This document shows positions 38,142 to 47,511 of a DNA stretch of 64,000 bases, piece by piece. The stretch is from the NCBI RefSeq assembly GCF_964031165.1, contig NZ_OZ035011.1, forward strand, positions 1,292,001 to 1,356,000, in the 5' to 3' direction. The stretch is from Rickettsiella endosymbiont of Rhagonycha lignosa (GTDB lineage Bacteria > Pseudomonadota > Gammaproteobacteria > Diplorickettsiales > Diplorickettsiaceae). Positions within the stretch are counted from its first letter, which is position 1. The number at the start of each line of letters is the position of its first letter. The notes beneath the pieces are model-generated. The model made no database searches, was not told the origin of the DNA, and saw only the letters and a program-made list of their open reading frames with translations. Position numbers and translations under genes: made by a program.

Positions 38142-38967
38142 TTACTTGCTTCCATTCTTGTTGCAATTGATTGTTGTCTGTCAATAATAGTCTAATTTCT
38201 ACACTACGCGCATTTGCCCAATGTTTTACCTCATTAGCATTCTGATAATACAAAGTCCCGTCATTATTTTTCATACCCAATTTTATCGACATTCTTTTTA
38301 TCCCTTCAATTAATTCTGTAGGCTTGTAAAAAGATTGATTTAAATTACGCCGATATAAAGCATAAATAGGCTGCCCTATTTTATTCATACGTCCTGTATC
38401 GGCAATGTAATAAATAATTTTGTTAAAGAAACCAATTTCACTACCTTTTTGATAGCTATAAGTCAGATGGATATTGTTCCAATTAATAAGCTCCGCATGT
38501 TGGCAATCACTGATGAGTAAACTATCTTTAGACCGAAATACCATTTTATTTGCCAAAACAATATGCCTAGACTTTGCTTCATTTACTGAAAAAGTATTGG
38601 GATCAAGAAATTGGATTAAAATTACATCACTATTCTTTTGATACTGAGCAAGCTTAGGTAAGCTTAACTTTGCTGTCGTATATCCTTTATGCCAAACTAC
38701 CAAGCTAGTATTGGCTGATAAATGGTTATTTAATGTCATAACGTCGATTAAACGCACACAACCAATAAAACCTGCCATGCGAATATCATGGCTGAGTAAG
38801 TGAAAAGCAAGGCGTGCTTTGATGGGGATAATATTCAAATTCTGAGTTAATTGATAAATATTTTTGCTATAAATAAAAATATTTATAATTCCTACACTAA
38901 GAAATAAAGACAAACTTATTGCTATCATTAATTCAATCAAGCTATATCCTTGCTCTCTGTTTTTCAT
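38119..38967 (-). CDS. pilW: Type IV pilus minor pilin PilW-like
   Basis: 282 residues from the ATG at 38967, which overlaps the pilV stop as ATGA; a 54-base longer frame adds an implausible leader. Class III prepilin signal KNREQG before YSLIELMIAISLSLFLSVGI with Glu5 present. RLAFHLLSHDIRMAGFIGC is the conserved PilW segment. It is a minor pilin that helps initiate assembly of the type IV pilus, relevant to DNA uptake with ComEC. Confidence 0.9.
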   Translation of the reverse strand: MKNREQGYSLIELMIAISLSLFLSVGIINIFIYSKNIYQLTQNLNIIPIKARLAFHLLSHDIRMAGFIGCVRLIDVMTLNNHLSANTSLVVWHKGYTTAKLSLPKLAQYQKNSDVILIQFLDPNTFSVNEAKSRHIVLANKMVFRSKDSLLISDCQHAELINWNNIHLTYSYQKGSEIGFFNKIIYYIADTGRMNKIGQPIYALYRRNLNQSFYKPTELIEGIKRMSIKLGMKNNDGTLYYQNANEVKHWANARSVEIRLLLTDNNQLQQEWKQVIGLRERI

Positions 38968-39341
38968 GCAGTAAATAATAAAGTGAGAGACGATTGAAAT
39001 TTTGAAAAAGGAGAGAACCACTGAATTTTGCTTTGATAATTAGATAAATTAAGTTGCGATATCTGCCCCATTCCTTTCGGAAAACTTTCTTCTATCTCTT
39101 TTTTCCATAGGATTAATGCTTGTTGCAAACAACCCGGCTGAGATTTACAAATTCTAAAATTCTCAGCAAGTTCCACATTTGTTAAATCGGCTAAATTGAT
39201 TAAGTAAGCATGTTCACTGGCATGCAAAGCCATCAATTGAGCTTGAGCAAAACCCAATAGACTAAAACTTAATATTGCTATAGCAACCATAACTTCAATT
39301 AAGCTAAATCCTTGTTGACTTAATAGCACTAAATTTTTCAC
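38964..39341 (-). CDS. pilV: Type IV pilus minor pilin PilV-like
   Basis: 125-residue prepilin, short for PilV. Signal SQQG before FSLIEVMVAIAILSFSLLGFA with Glu5, then AQLMALHASEHAYLINLADL, where the ASEHAYL-type helix continuation is typical of PilV. First gene of pilV-pilW-pilX; no fimT/fimU, pilY1 or pilE follow, since the next gene is fadE. Upstream is a 149-bp gap divergent from a small lipoprotein gene. Confidence 0.87.
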   Translation of the reverse strand: MKNLVLLSQQGFSLIEVMVAIAILSFSLLGFAQAQLMALHASEHAYLINLADLTNVELAENFRICKSQPGCLQQALILWKKEIEESFPKGMGQISQLNLSNYQSKIQWFSPFSKFQSSLTLLFTA

Positions 39342-39490
39342 TTTTATTTTAACTTAATCATTTCCGATTAAATTATTATATTAATAATTTAATAGTTATG
39401 CAATAAAACATTCACTAGCACTTTAGCTAACTTTAATAGTAGACTTCAGCGCCTTGAAATTTTCATAATAATAAAAAGAGTTTTTCGACT

Positions 39491-39862
39491 ATGAAAAAAA
39501 AAATAATCAGTGTTTTTATTAGTGCCATATTATTGTCGGCTTGCGCAGGCAAGACACCAAATCCAATTCCTCAACATCAACCAGGTGATGAAAACTTAAG
39601 CTGTAGCGCATTGAAGCAAGAATTAATGGATAATCAAACTAAAATAACCAATCTTATTCCTAAACAAAATAAAACCGGTAAAAATGTTGGTTTAGGCATA
39701 GCAGGGGCTTTTTTAATTGTTCCTTGGTTTTTTATGGACTTTTCTGATGCTGAACGCATAGAAATTCAATCTTATCAATTACGTGATAATTGGCTACGCA
39801 CACTTTCAGCACAAAAAAAATGTTCCGCTTTACCACCTGCTATTAAATTTCAGGGGCAATAA
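39491..39862 (+). CDS. Small lipoprotein of unknown function
   Basis: 123 residues with a lipoprotein signal (ISAILLSACAG, lipobox LSAC). The mature part has a Cys in LSCSALKQELMDNQ, a single hydrophobic, possibly membrane-embedded segment (GLGIAGAFLIVPWFFMDFS) and a second Cys near the end (QKKCSALPP); the two mature Cys could pair. NVGLGIAGAFLIVPWFFMD followed by SDAERIEIQSYQLRDNWL looks like a family shared among gammaproteobacteria with a core lipoprotein plus helix, but I do not know a function. It converges with pepA. Confidence 0.75.
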   Translation: MKKKIISVFISAILLSACAGKTPNPIPQHQPGDENLSCSALKQELMDNQTKITNLIPKQNKTGKNVGLGIAGAFLIVPWFFMDFSDAERIEIQSYQLRDNWLRTLSAQKKCSALPPAIKFQGQ

Positions 39863-39901
39863 AAACCTATAAATCCATTAATCTAAAAAAGCATTAATTT
39901 G

Positions 39902-39942
39902 TATCTCTCCCTGACTGATTAATCATAGGATAGGGAGAGATA
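39902..39942. terminator. Hairpin between convergent genes, possible bidirectional terminator
   Basis: TATCTCTCCCT and AGGGAGAGATA form a perfect 11-bp stem with a 19-base loop that itself contains GATTAATC. It lies between the lipoprotein stop and the pepA stop. No T tract follows on either strand, so termination is only suggested by position. Confidence 0.45.
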
Positions 39943-39961
39943 ACAGATGATGAAAAGCATT

Positions 39962-41464
39962 TTATTTCTTGTTATTTTCGCAACGATTCAATAAAAATTG
40001 TACAATTAAAGATACCGGTCGACCTGTCGCCGTTTTTTCTGGCCCGCTTTTCCAGGCTGTTCCAGCAATATCTAAATGTGCCCAATTTAATTTTTTAGTA
40101 AATCGAGATAAAAAACAAGCAGCTGTAATACTCTTACCGCCACCCACACCCACATTAGAAATATCGGCTACATTGCTGTCGATTTGTTGCTGATATTCAT
40201 CCCATAAAGGTAACAGCCATACTCTATCTTGACTTTGTTGACCCGCTTTTTCGATTTCCAAAGCAAGTTCCATGCTATTACTCATCATACCCGTCGCTAC
40301 TGCACCTAATGCAACAATAATAGCACCCGTCAAAGTAGCCATATCAATAACCACATCCGGGTTAAAACGTTCACTATAGGTTAAGGCATCTGCCAAAATT
40401 AAACGCCCTTCTGCGTCAGTATTAATGACCTCTACATTTAACCCCGATAGTGTTTTTATCACATCACCAGGCTTAACTGCGGTACCACTTGGTAAATTTT
40501 CAGTTAATGGCATTATACCTACCACATGAATAGGCAATTTAAGTTCAGCAATAACTCTTAAAATTCCCATCACACTAGCAGCACCTGACATATCATATTT
40601 CATTTCTTCCATTCCAGCAGCAGGTTTTAAACAAATTCCACCTGAGTCAAAAGTTACCCCCTTTCCGACTAGCACAACAGGTTGTTGTTCTAATGCTCCC
40701 TGATATTCTAAAGTAACAAACTTGACAGGTTCTTTAGAACCCTGCGCTACGGCTAATAGTCCACCCATACCTTCTTTTTTTATTGCAGCTTCATCTAATA
40801 TGTTAATCGTAAGGCCGGTATCATTCGCTAGTTTTTTGGCTTGTTCCGCCACGATGCTGGGTGTACATAAATTAGCGGGCAGATTAGCTAGATCTTTAGT
40901 TAATTTTATTCCATGAGTAATGGCTGTAGCCTGTTTTATTGTCTCTGTGACTTTCGCCGATTCTTTAGAATTGGGAAGATTAAAAATAAATCTTTTCGGT
41001 GAAAATATTTTATTTTTTTTATCTGTTTTTAATTCATCAAAACAATAAAAACAATCTTCAATAAGCTCGATACTTTGACGTACCTGTTTATCAAGATCAC
41101 ACGCTTTCATTGAAATATCAGTTAAAAAACTTGTTATTTCATCAACTTGTACCGCTTTTAAGGCACATGCCATACAACTAATAATTTTACGAAAATCACC
41201 TACTGATAAATTGGATTCTTCTCCACAATAAACTAAAAGAACGCGTGATGCAGATATTCCTGGAACATTATAAAGCATAATGCTTTTACCATATTCTTCT
41301 ATTAAGTCACCTTTATCTAAAATTTTGTAGATATATCCCTGGCTATGTTTATCTAATAGCTGAGCAGATTGAGAAAGTCGTTTACCTTGAAAAATACTGA
41401 CGATTAGACAATCACTTTTCTGTTTAATAAGATCAATAGAATTGATAGAATATTGCATAGTCAC
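39962..41464 (-). CDS. pepA: Leucyl aminopeptidase (PepA)
   Basis: 500-residue M17 aminopeptidase, cytosolic hexamer, with the signature NTDAEGRLILADAL and metal-ligand region VGKGVTFDSGGICLKPAAGMEEMKYD. It removes N-terminal residues from peptides; in some gammaproteobacteria PepA also binds DNA. It is divergent from lptFG, the arrangement seen in E. coli and many relatives. The intergenic stretch (292 bp) contains a 28-bp palindrome. Confidence 0.97.
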   Translation of the reverse strand: MTMQYSINSIDLIKQKSDCLIVSIFQGKRLSQSAQLLDKHSQGYIYKILDKGDLIEEYGKSIMLYNVPGISASRVLLVYCGEESNLSVGDFRKIISCMACALKAVQVDEITSFLTDISMKACDLDKQVRQSIELIEDCFYCFDELKTDKKNKIFSPKRFIFNLPNSKESAKVTETIKQATAITHGIKLTKDLANLPANLCTPSIVAEQAKKLANDTGLTINILDEAAIKKEGMGGLLAVAQGSKEPVKFVTLEYQGALEQQPVVLVGKGVTFDSGGICLKPAAGMEEMKYDMSGAASVMGILRVIAELKLPIHVVGIMPLTENLPSGTAVKPGDVIKTLSGLNVEVINTDAEGRLILADALTYSERFNPDVVIDMATLTGAIIVALGAVATGMMSNSMELALEIEKAGQQSQDRVWLLPLWDEYQQQIDSNVADISNVGVGGGKSITAACFLSRFTKKLNWAHLDIAGTAWKSGPEKTATGRPVSLIVQFLLNRCENNKK

Positions 41465-41576
41465 CTCAAATTATTTTATTAATAACCCCTGCATTTTACG
41501 ACATACATCCTTAAAACTCATAAGGAGCGAGATATCCGCTCATTGAATGACCCAAGCCAAGTTTGGTTCAGCCATA

Positions 41577-41604
41577 CTAGAGGAGAACTGAAGTTCTCCT
41601 CTAG
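41577..41604. promoter_or_regulatory. Palindrome in the pepA-lptF intergenic region
   Basis: CTAGAGGAGAAC-TGAA-GTTCTCCTCTAG: a perfect 12-bp inverted repeat with a four-base loop, between divergent pepA and lptF. There is no T tract, so it is not a normal terminator. It could be an operator, a short REP-like element or an mRNA leader hairpin. The rest of 41465-41756 shows no gene. Confidence 0.5.
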
Positions 41605-41756
41605 AAAATCTTCATAGTGAGATATAAGCACTTCAAAGTGCAAACAAGCACCAATGTGCAATGAGTATAAACCAGTTTACCTAATTTATACTTATTTGCT
41701 AGATTCAATACTCTCTTTATGAAATAATTTGCGTTCTTCTATTTTTAACCTACAAA

Positions 41757-42887
41757 ATGATTCTTTTTCGTTATCTAACTCGAGAGGTACTTACTAGTCT
41801 TTCTCTCATAACTAGTCTTTTATTCCTGATTCTAATGAGCAATGAATTTGTTCATTATCTTAATCAAGTAGCAGGCGGGAAATTTGCCGCGAGTATTTTA
41901 TGGGAATTGATAGTTTTAGAATCTCCTCGTTTTTTAGCCATACTTCTCCCTTTTAGCTTATTCCTTGCCATATTGTTCACCTATGGTCGCCTTTATGCCG
42001 ATTATGAGATGACAGTGCTTAACGCCTGTGGATTCAGTTTAGGTCGATTAACCCGTATGAGTCTACCCTTTATTTTCCTGCTAACTGTTATAGTGGCTAG
42101 CTTAAACCTTTGGTTAAACCCTTTTTTATTAAGTTATCAGAATAAACTGCTGAACCAGACTGGAACAGCCGTGGAATTACAAACCGTACAGCCTGGAAGT
42201 TTTCAACAAACTAATGGAGGTCATCGTATTGTTTACGTTGAAAGTGTCTCAGCAGATCATAAAACAGTAAAAAACATTTTCATGGCACAAACAAACCCAC
42301 AAAAATTACCATCCGAGATAACGCCTTGGACTATACTTAGTGCTAATAGTGGTTACCAAATGATTGATCCAGTCACCAAAGAGCTTTTTTTTGTTGCAGT
42401 GGAAGGAAAACGTTATCAAGGAATTCCAGGCCAAACAGAATACTATATTACACAGTTTCTAAAATACGGAATCCGTATTGATTTAGATACTAGCACAGCT
42501 AATAAACAACAAGATGCTTTGTCAAGTATTACTTTATGGAATGCGAGCCAAGCTAATAAACCTAGTTATTTTTCTGAACTACAATGGCGCCTTTCGGCAC
42601 CAATTTCAATTTTACTTTTGGCTTTGCTAGCTATACCACTCAGCAGAGTTAATCCAAGACAAGGAAAATATCTGCATATATTACCTGCCATAGTCATTTA
42701 TATTATGTATCTTAATTTATTACTGGTAGGACGTAATTGGATAGAAAATGGAGATATCTCTTACCGCTGGGGCCTATGGTGGATACATGGCCTACTCTTT
42801 CTTACCATAATATTTGCCTGGTGTTATGCTTTAGGATGGAATAGGGTCAAATATAACTTACTCCATTTAGTTAAACTAAGACCATGA
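41757..42887 (+). CDS. lptF: LPS export permease LptF
   Basis: 376-residue inner-membrane subunit of the LptB2FG ABC transporter that extracts lipopolysaccharide. Six predicted helices arranged as a cluster of three, a periplasmic beta-jellyroll region (about 130-260), then a cluster of three. The start MILFRYLTREVLTSLSLITS and the coupling segment YGRLYADYEMTVLNACGFSLGRL are family-typical. It overlaps lptG by four bases (ATGA). No Shine-Dalgarno of note. Confidence 0.95.
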   Translation: MILFRYLTREVLTSLSLITSLLFLILMSNEFVHYLNQVAGGKFAASILWELIVLESPRFLAILLPFSLFLAILFTYGRLYADYEMTVLNACGFSLGRLTRMSLPFIFLLTVIVASLNLWLNPFLLSYQNKLLNQTGTAVELQTVQPGSFQQTNGGHRIVYVESVSADHKTVKNIFMAQTNPQKLPSEITPWTILSANSGYQMIDPVTKELFFVAVEGKRYQGIPGQTEYYITQFLKYGIRIDLDTSTANKQQDALSSITLWNASQANKPSYFSELQWRLSAPISILLLALLAIPLSRVNPRQGKYLHILPAIVIYIMYLNLLLVGRNWIENGDISYRWGLWWIHGLLFLTIIFAWCYALGWNRVKYNLLHLVKLRP

Positions 42888-43951
42888 AAATCATCGATCG
42901 TTACTTAGGCAGAACCATTATCAGCACTACCCTTTCTGTCCTTGGAATATTATTAATTCTGTTTTCCCTAATTAAACTAATTGCAGAAACCCGGGATGTA
43001 GGAAATGGTCATTATACTTTAGCAAGTGCTTTTTATTACGTATTGCTGACCCTACCATCCCAATTTTATAGTTTTTTTCCTGTAGCTATCTTGTTAGGTA
43101 GCATTCTTGGTTTAAGTGTTTTAGCAAAACACAGTGAACTAATGATATTACATTCTAATGGTGTCTCTCTTTATCAAATGGCATGGAGTTTAATTAAAGC
43201 TACTTTGCTGGTTGTTTTTCTAGCTGTTTTGATTGGGGAAGGATTAGCACCGCGCGCTGCTCGTCTAGCAGAAAATCATAAGTCTTTTCTTACCACAAAT
43301 GGCCAAACGCTAATGACCCAACAAGGAGCTGTTTGGATTCGAGATGGGCATAATTATATTTATATTCAATCAATTTTGGATCCAACTCATTTAAATAAAG
43401 TCAGTCGTTACCAATTTGATGATAATAATAATCTATTGGAAGCAAGCTTTGCCAAAGAGGTTAATTATGAAAAAAATACTTGGAATGCCTATGATATTGC
43501 AAGCAGTATAATTACCTTAAAAAAAACTCAAGCCAAACATATAGCACATGAAATTTGGCCACTTTCTTTTAGTCCTAAGCTTTTGAATATTTCTATTATT
43601 AAGCCAGAAGAAATGTCTTTAAGACAGCTTAATGATTATATTCATTATCGTCGAAAAAACCTTCTAAACGTCAGTCGTTATTCTTTAGCTTTTTGGCAAC
43701 GTATATTACAACCAGCTGCTATATGGGTTATGCTTTGTTTGGCTATTCCTTTTACTTTTAAACATTTAAGAACGTTAGCTACCAGTCTGAGGACTATTGC
43801 AGGAGTTGCAGTAGGGTTTGGTTTTTACCTTTTAAATGATTTTTTTGGTCCATTTGCCATTGTCTATCAATGGCCGCCCTTTTTAGCTGCACTACTTCCT
43901 ATACTCATTTTTATGTTCATCGCTATTATATTAATGCGTTGGGCACGATAG
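42884..43951 (+). CDS. lptG: LPS export permease LptG
   Basis: 355-residue partner of LptF with the same topology. The start IIDRYLGRTIISTTLSVLGI, the coupling helix LSVLAKHSELMILHSNGVSL and the last segment LLNDFFGPFAIVYQWPPFLA are characteristic. The translation is coupled to lptF. Together with LptB, LptC, LptA and LptDE elsewhere it forms the transenvelope LPS bridge. Confidence 0.96.
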   Translation: MKIIDRYLGRTIISTTLSVLGILLILFSLIKLIAETRDVGNGHYTLASAFYYVLLTLPSQFYSFFPVAILLGSILGLSVLAKHSELMILHSNGVSLYQMAWSLIKATLLVVFLAVLIGEGLAPRAARLAENHKSFLTTNGQTLMTQQGAVWIRDGHNYIYIQSILDPTHLNKVSRYQFDDNNNLLEASFAKEVNYEKNTWNAYDIASSIITLKKTQAKHIAHEIWPLSFSPKLLNISIIKPEEMSLRQLNDYIHYRRKNLLNVSRYSLAFWQRILQPAAIWVMLCLAIPFTFKHLRTLATSLRTIAGVAVGFGFYLLNDFFGPFAIVYQWPPFLAALLPILIFMFIAIILMRWAR

Positions 43952-43963
43952 CTCGAGGTTACT

Positions 43964-45577
43964 ATGCCAACAACATTCCGCATTGCTATAGCACAATTAA
44001 ATTTTTTAGTTGGTGATATTAAAGGAAATACACAAATAATTTTAGATAATATACAAAAAGCTAAGAAAGATTCAGTTGATCTGTTAATTTTTCCGGAACT
44101 TGCTTTAAGCGGTTATCCTCCTGAAGATCTACTTTTACGTGAAGATTTTAAATTAAAAATTCAACATGCTTTAAAAATTATTCAAGAAAAATCGAGTGAT
44201 ATCGCTATTCTATTAGGTCATCCAGACTATAGTTCTAAAGGGGTTTTTAATGCTGCTAGCTTGATAGAAAATAAAAAAATTGTTTGTACCTATCATAAAC
44301 AATATTTACCCAATTATGGTGTCTTTGATGAACGACGTTATTTTAATCCTGGAAATTCAGATGGTTTATTTAAAATAAAAGGTCTAAATATAGGTATTTT
44401 AATTTGTGAAGATCTTTGGTTCAGTCAACCCTCATCTGCACTTAAAGAAAAAGGCGCACAAATATTAGTATGTATCAATGCTTCTCCTTTTGATTATACA
44501 AAAGCTCAACAACGATTAAAAATGATAACCGATCGCATAGAAGAAACAAACTTACCCTTACTTTATGTCCATGGTGTGGGTGGACAAGACGATTTAGTAT
44601 TTGATGGTGGTTCCCAAGCGTTTGATGCTAAAGGTCATCTTATAGCCGAAGCAGGTTTTTTTAAAGAAACCTTATGGTTAGTTGATCTCAAAGTTAATTC
44701 ATTGATTGAATTTATATCACAAACTCTTCTATCTAAATCTTTGATTAATGAAACCATCTATAAAGCTTTAGTACTTGGGGTGCGTGATTATGTTAATAAA
44801 AATCATTTTTCAGGTGTTTTAATTGGTATTTCCGGCGGCATCGATTCTGCATTAGTTTTAGCTATTGCAGTCGATGCCCTTGGAAAAGACCGCGTTCAGA
44901 CTGTCTTTTTACCTTCTCGTTACACCTCACAACTTAGCCATGATATTGTGCGAATTCTTGTAAACAAATTAGGTGTGCATAATAAAACGATTTCCATTGA
45001 GCTTAGCTTTTCAGCATTTTTAACTACACTAAATTTTGATAGTAAACATCCTCCTGTAGGGCTTACAACTGAAAATATTCAAGCACGTTGTCGTGCAGTA
45101 TTATTGATGGCTTTATCTAATCAATCTGGAAATCTTCTATTAAATTGTACTAATAAAAGTGAGTTAGCTGTGGGTTATGGTACTTTATACGGAGATATGG
45201 CTGGTGGGTTTTCGGTACTTAAAGATGTATCTAAGACTCGTGTTTATCAACTAGCGACTTATCGCAATAATGGCATTTTTCCAGATGTGTTATTGTCACG
45301 CCCACCCAGTGCTGAACTCTCCGAAAACCAAAAAGATGAAGACACTTTACCTCCCTATGCTCAACTTGATACCATTTTAGAACTGTATGTAGAACAAGAT
45401 AAAAGTATGGATGATATTGTTGAAGCGGGATTTGCTAAAGAAATGGTGCAAAGAATTATTAATTTAGTTAATAAGAATGAGTATAAACGTCGGCAATTAG
45501 CTACTGGCCCTCGCGTAACTCCCCGATCTTTTGGCAGAGAGCGCCGTTATCCAATTACTTCAGGTTTTTCTTCCTAG
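43964..45577 (+). CDS. nadE: Glutamine-dependent NAD+ synthetase
   Basis: 537 residues with two domains. The N-terminal nitrilase-fold glutaminase (about 1-255) has its Glu in FPELALSGYPPEDLL, Lys in YHKQYLPNYGVFDE and Cys in ILICEDLWF. The C-terminal NAD synthetase has the P-loop GISGGIDSALVLAIA near residue 285 and NKSELAVGYGTLYGDMAGG. It amidates nicotinic acid adenine dinucleotide, drawing ammonia from glutamine. It follows lptG by 12 bp and may share its transcript. Complete length for the class. Confidence 0.97.
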   Translation: MPTTFRIAIAQLNFLVGDIKGNTQIILDNIQKAKKDSVDLLIFPELALSGYPPEDLLLREDFKLKIQHALKIIQEKSSDIAILLGHPDYSSKGVFNAASLIENKKIVCTYHKQYLPNYGVFDERRYFNPGNSDGLFKIKGLNIGILICEDLWFSQPSSALKEKGAQILVCINASPFDYTKAQQRLKMITDRIEETNLPLLYVHGVGGQDDLVFDGGSQAFDAKGHLIAEAGFFKETLWLVDLKVNSLIEFISQTLLSKSLINETIYKALVLGVRDYVNKNHFSGVLIGISGGIDSALVLAIAVDALGKDRVQTVFLPSRYTSQLSHDIVRILVNKLGVHNKTISIELSFSAFLTTLNFDSKHPPVGLTTENIQARCRAVLLMALSNQSGNLLLNCTNKSELAVGYGTLYGDMAGGFSVLKDVSKTRVYQLATYRNNGIFPDVLLSRPPSAELSENQKDEDTLPPYAQLDTILELYVEQDKSMDDIVEAGFAKEMVQRIINLVNKNEYKRRQLATGPRVTPRSFGRERRYPITSGFSS

Positions 45578-45599
45578 AAGAAAAGAATTTTATAACTCA

Positions 45600-46547
45600 T
45601 TAAAGGCCAGGTCGTCTAATTTTAACATTAGAATTTATAGAATTTTCGATAGTCGCAGTTTTATAAAAAAAAGTAGCTATATTTGTCACATGCTTCAAGG
45701 ACTCTATATCTAAATATTTCAATATTTTTTCCCAACAATCTGGATTTAACTTGTCATTCTTATTATAGATAGACACTGAGTTTAGTGCCGTCTTTAATGA
45801 TATAGCTTTTATCATTGCATCCCACATAATTGACAGCTCTTCAGTAGTGTGGTTGCGCGCAGGTTTCTCCATACGTCGTGAAATAGCAGTTGCTATAATT
45901 ATCTTTTTTATATGGTTTTCAGCTATAGACAGAGCCGCTCGAAAATATCGGTCGGTAAAGTCAATATTGGCGTCATTTTCAAGAAGCAAACTTATGATTT
46001 CTTGGTTATTATTAAGAATAGCTAAATAAAGTGGCGTCTCACTTTCCCGATAAACTTTATTAGCATTGGCACCATTTTCAAGAAGCAGGCATACGACATC
46101 GGTATTATTGTTTTGTGTAGCTAGATACAGTGCAGTGATACCTTGTTCATAGGCCCTATCAACGTTAGCTCCTTTTTCAATAAGAAGCTTTGCTATTTCC
46201 TTGTTATTAATCCCATAAAACAAAGGTGTGCGGTCATGAGAATCTCTTGCATGAACATCAGCCCCGTTTTCAAGAAGCAACTGCGTCATTTCACTATCAT
46301 CATTATGGATGGCTCGAAACAGAAGTGAATAATCTATTAAATGATTGGTATGAATATTAGCCCCATTTTCAAGAAGCAATCTTGCCATATCATAACGATT
46401 GTGAAAAACAGCTTTGTATAGAGGCGTATCACCATTAGGCTTCACTGCGCAAACATCAGCCCCCTTTTCGATAAGATCCTCAACTGCTGCTAAAGTACCA
46501 GATTTTACTGCTTTAAATAACTTATAATCCAATTCAGCGTTATTCAT
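45600..46547 (-). CDS. Ankyrin-repeat protein with C-terminal F-box-like segment (probable effector)
   Basis: 315 residues. About six ankyrin repeats (residues 6-210) with repeated TPLYKAV, LLLENGANI and similar; the DNA also repeats CCATTTTCAAGAAGCA-like blocks. After a helical linker, residues 267-296 (LNPDCWEKILKYLDIESL and onward to FFYK) match the F-box pattern L-P-x2-x2-x-I-L-x-Y-L-D-x3-L. F-box proteins bind SKP1 in eukaryotic SCF ubiquitin ligases; ankyrin plus F-box occurs in Legionella AnkB, and a C-terminal F-box-like domain after ankyrins occurs in poxvirus and Wolbachia PRANC proteins. A secreted, host-directed role is inference. No signal peptide. Converges with nadE. Confidence 0.85.
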   Translation of the reverse strand: MNNAELDYKLFKAVKSGTLAAVEDLIEKGADVCAVKPNGDTPLYKAVFHNRYDMARLLLENGANIHTNHLIDYSLLFRAIHNDDSEMTQLLLENGADVHARDSHDRTPLFYGINNKEIAKLLIEKGANVDRAYEQGITALYLATQNNNTDVVCLLLENGANANKVYRESETPLYLAILNNNQEIISLLLENDANIDFTDRYFRAALSIAENHIKKIIIATAISRRMEKPARNHTTEELSIMWDAMIKAISLKTALNSVSIYNKNDKLNPDCWEKILKYLDIESLKHVTNIATFFYKTATIENSINSNVKIRRPGL

Positions 46548-46611
46548 ATAACAACCCTATTATATTTTTTATAGTATTGTTAATTATAACAGCTGAATAG
46601 GTAATAAAAAT

Positions 46612-47388
46612 TTATATATTTTGGTAATCTGCATCGGGATAATTTAATCTAAACACAGTCAAGCTCTGATTCGCCAACTCTTCTAAACCCAAAATACGAT
46701 AAGATTTAATCATAATAATCAAAGCTTTTGGGATTTCAGGCGCTCCTTGGTAACGTTGTATAATTTCATTAGCCCGATTTGCTGCAGCCACATAGGCTTT
46801 TTTATGGAAATAATAATCAGCAATATGTAATTCATAACTTGCAAATAAATTACGCAAATAGATCATGCGCTGACGAGCATCGGGAACGTATTGGCTATCA
46901 GGATAACGACGAATCAATTCTGCGAATTCTTGATATCCTAATTGCATAGTCCCCGGGTCACGCAAAGACAAATCAATCGGTACATAACGTAAATACCAAC
47001 CTCTATCTTGATCCATATCCGCCATTGCTTGCATATAGTATGCATAATCAATATGTTCACTATTGGGATATAAATGAATAAAACGCTCGGCTGCGGATTT
47101 CGCCGATGGCGCATCACCATCCTTATAGTATACATATATCAATTCTAATTGGGCTTTCTCTGCATACCGATTAAAAGGATATAATACATCTAATGCTTCA
47201 TAGGCTTTAATAGCCTGAGTAAAATTCCGATCAATTAAAGATTCTTTTGCGTTTTGATAGATTTGGTTAATTGTTTGTCCTTTAAAAGCAATAAATGGAT
47301 CATTGGAATGACTAGCACACGCAGACAGCATAGCCAATATAAAACTCACCAAAAATACAAATTTAAATATTTTCACAATACTTTTCAA
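46612..47388 (-). CDS. bamD: Outer membrane assembly lipoprotein BamD
   Basis: 258-residue essential lipoprotein of the BAM complex. Lipobox LSACAS after a hydrophobic leader; five TPR-like units follow, with AIKAYEALDVLYPFNRYAEKAQL, HIDYAYYMQAMADM and FAELIRRYPDSQYVPDARQRM strongly characteristic. It is divergent from rluD with a small membrane protein gene between, the usual bamD-rluD arrangement. Confidence 0.97.
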   Translation of the reverse strand: MKSIVKIFKFVFLVSFILAMLSACASHSNDPFIAFKGQTINQIYQNAKESLIDRNFTQAIKAYEALDVLYPFNRYAEKAQLELIYVYYKDGDAPSAKSAAERFIHLYPNSEHIDYAYYMQAMADMDQDRGWYLRYVPIDLSLRDPGTMQLGYQEFAELIRRYPDSQYVPDARQRMIYLRNLFASYELHIADYYFHKKAYVAAANRANEIIQRYQGAPEIPKALIIMIKSYRILGLEELANQSLTVFRLNYPDADYQNI

Positions 47389-47511
47389 TAAAGCTATGCT
47401 TTATTCCCTTTTTTAAAGTGAAGGAAGGAATAAGCGAAATTACTGTCTACTCTTTTATTTAGCATCCAAAAAGTCAAATTTTATTATTATTAATTTGACC
47501 AGCAAATCCAT

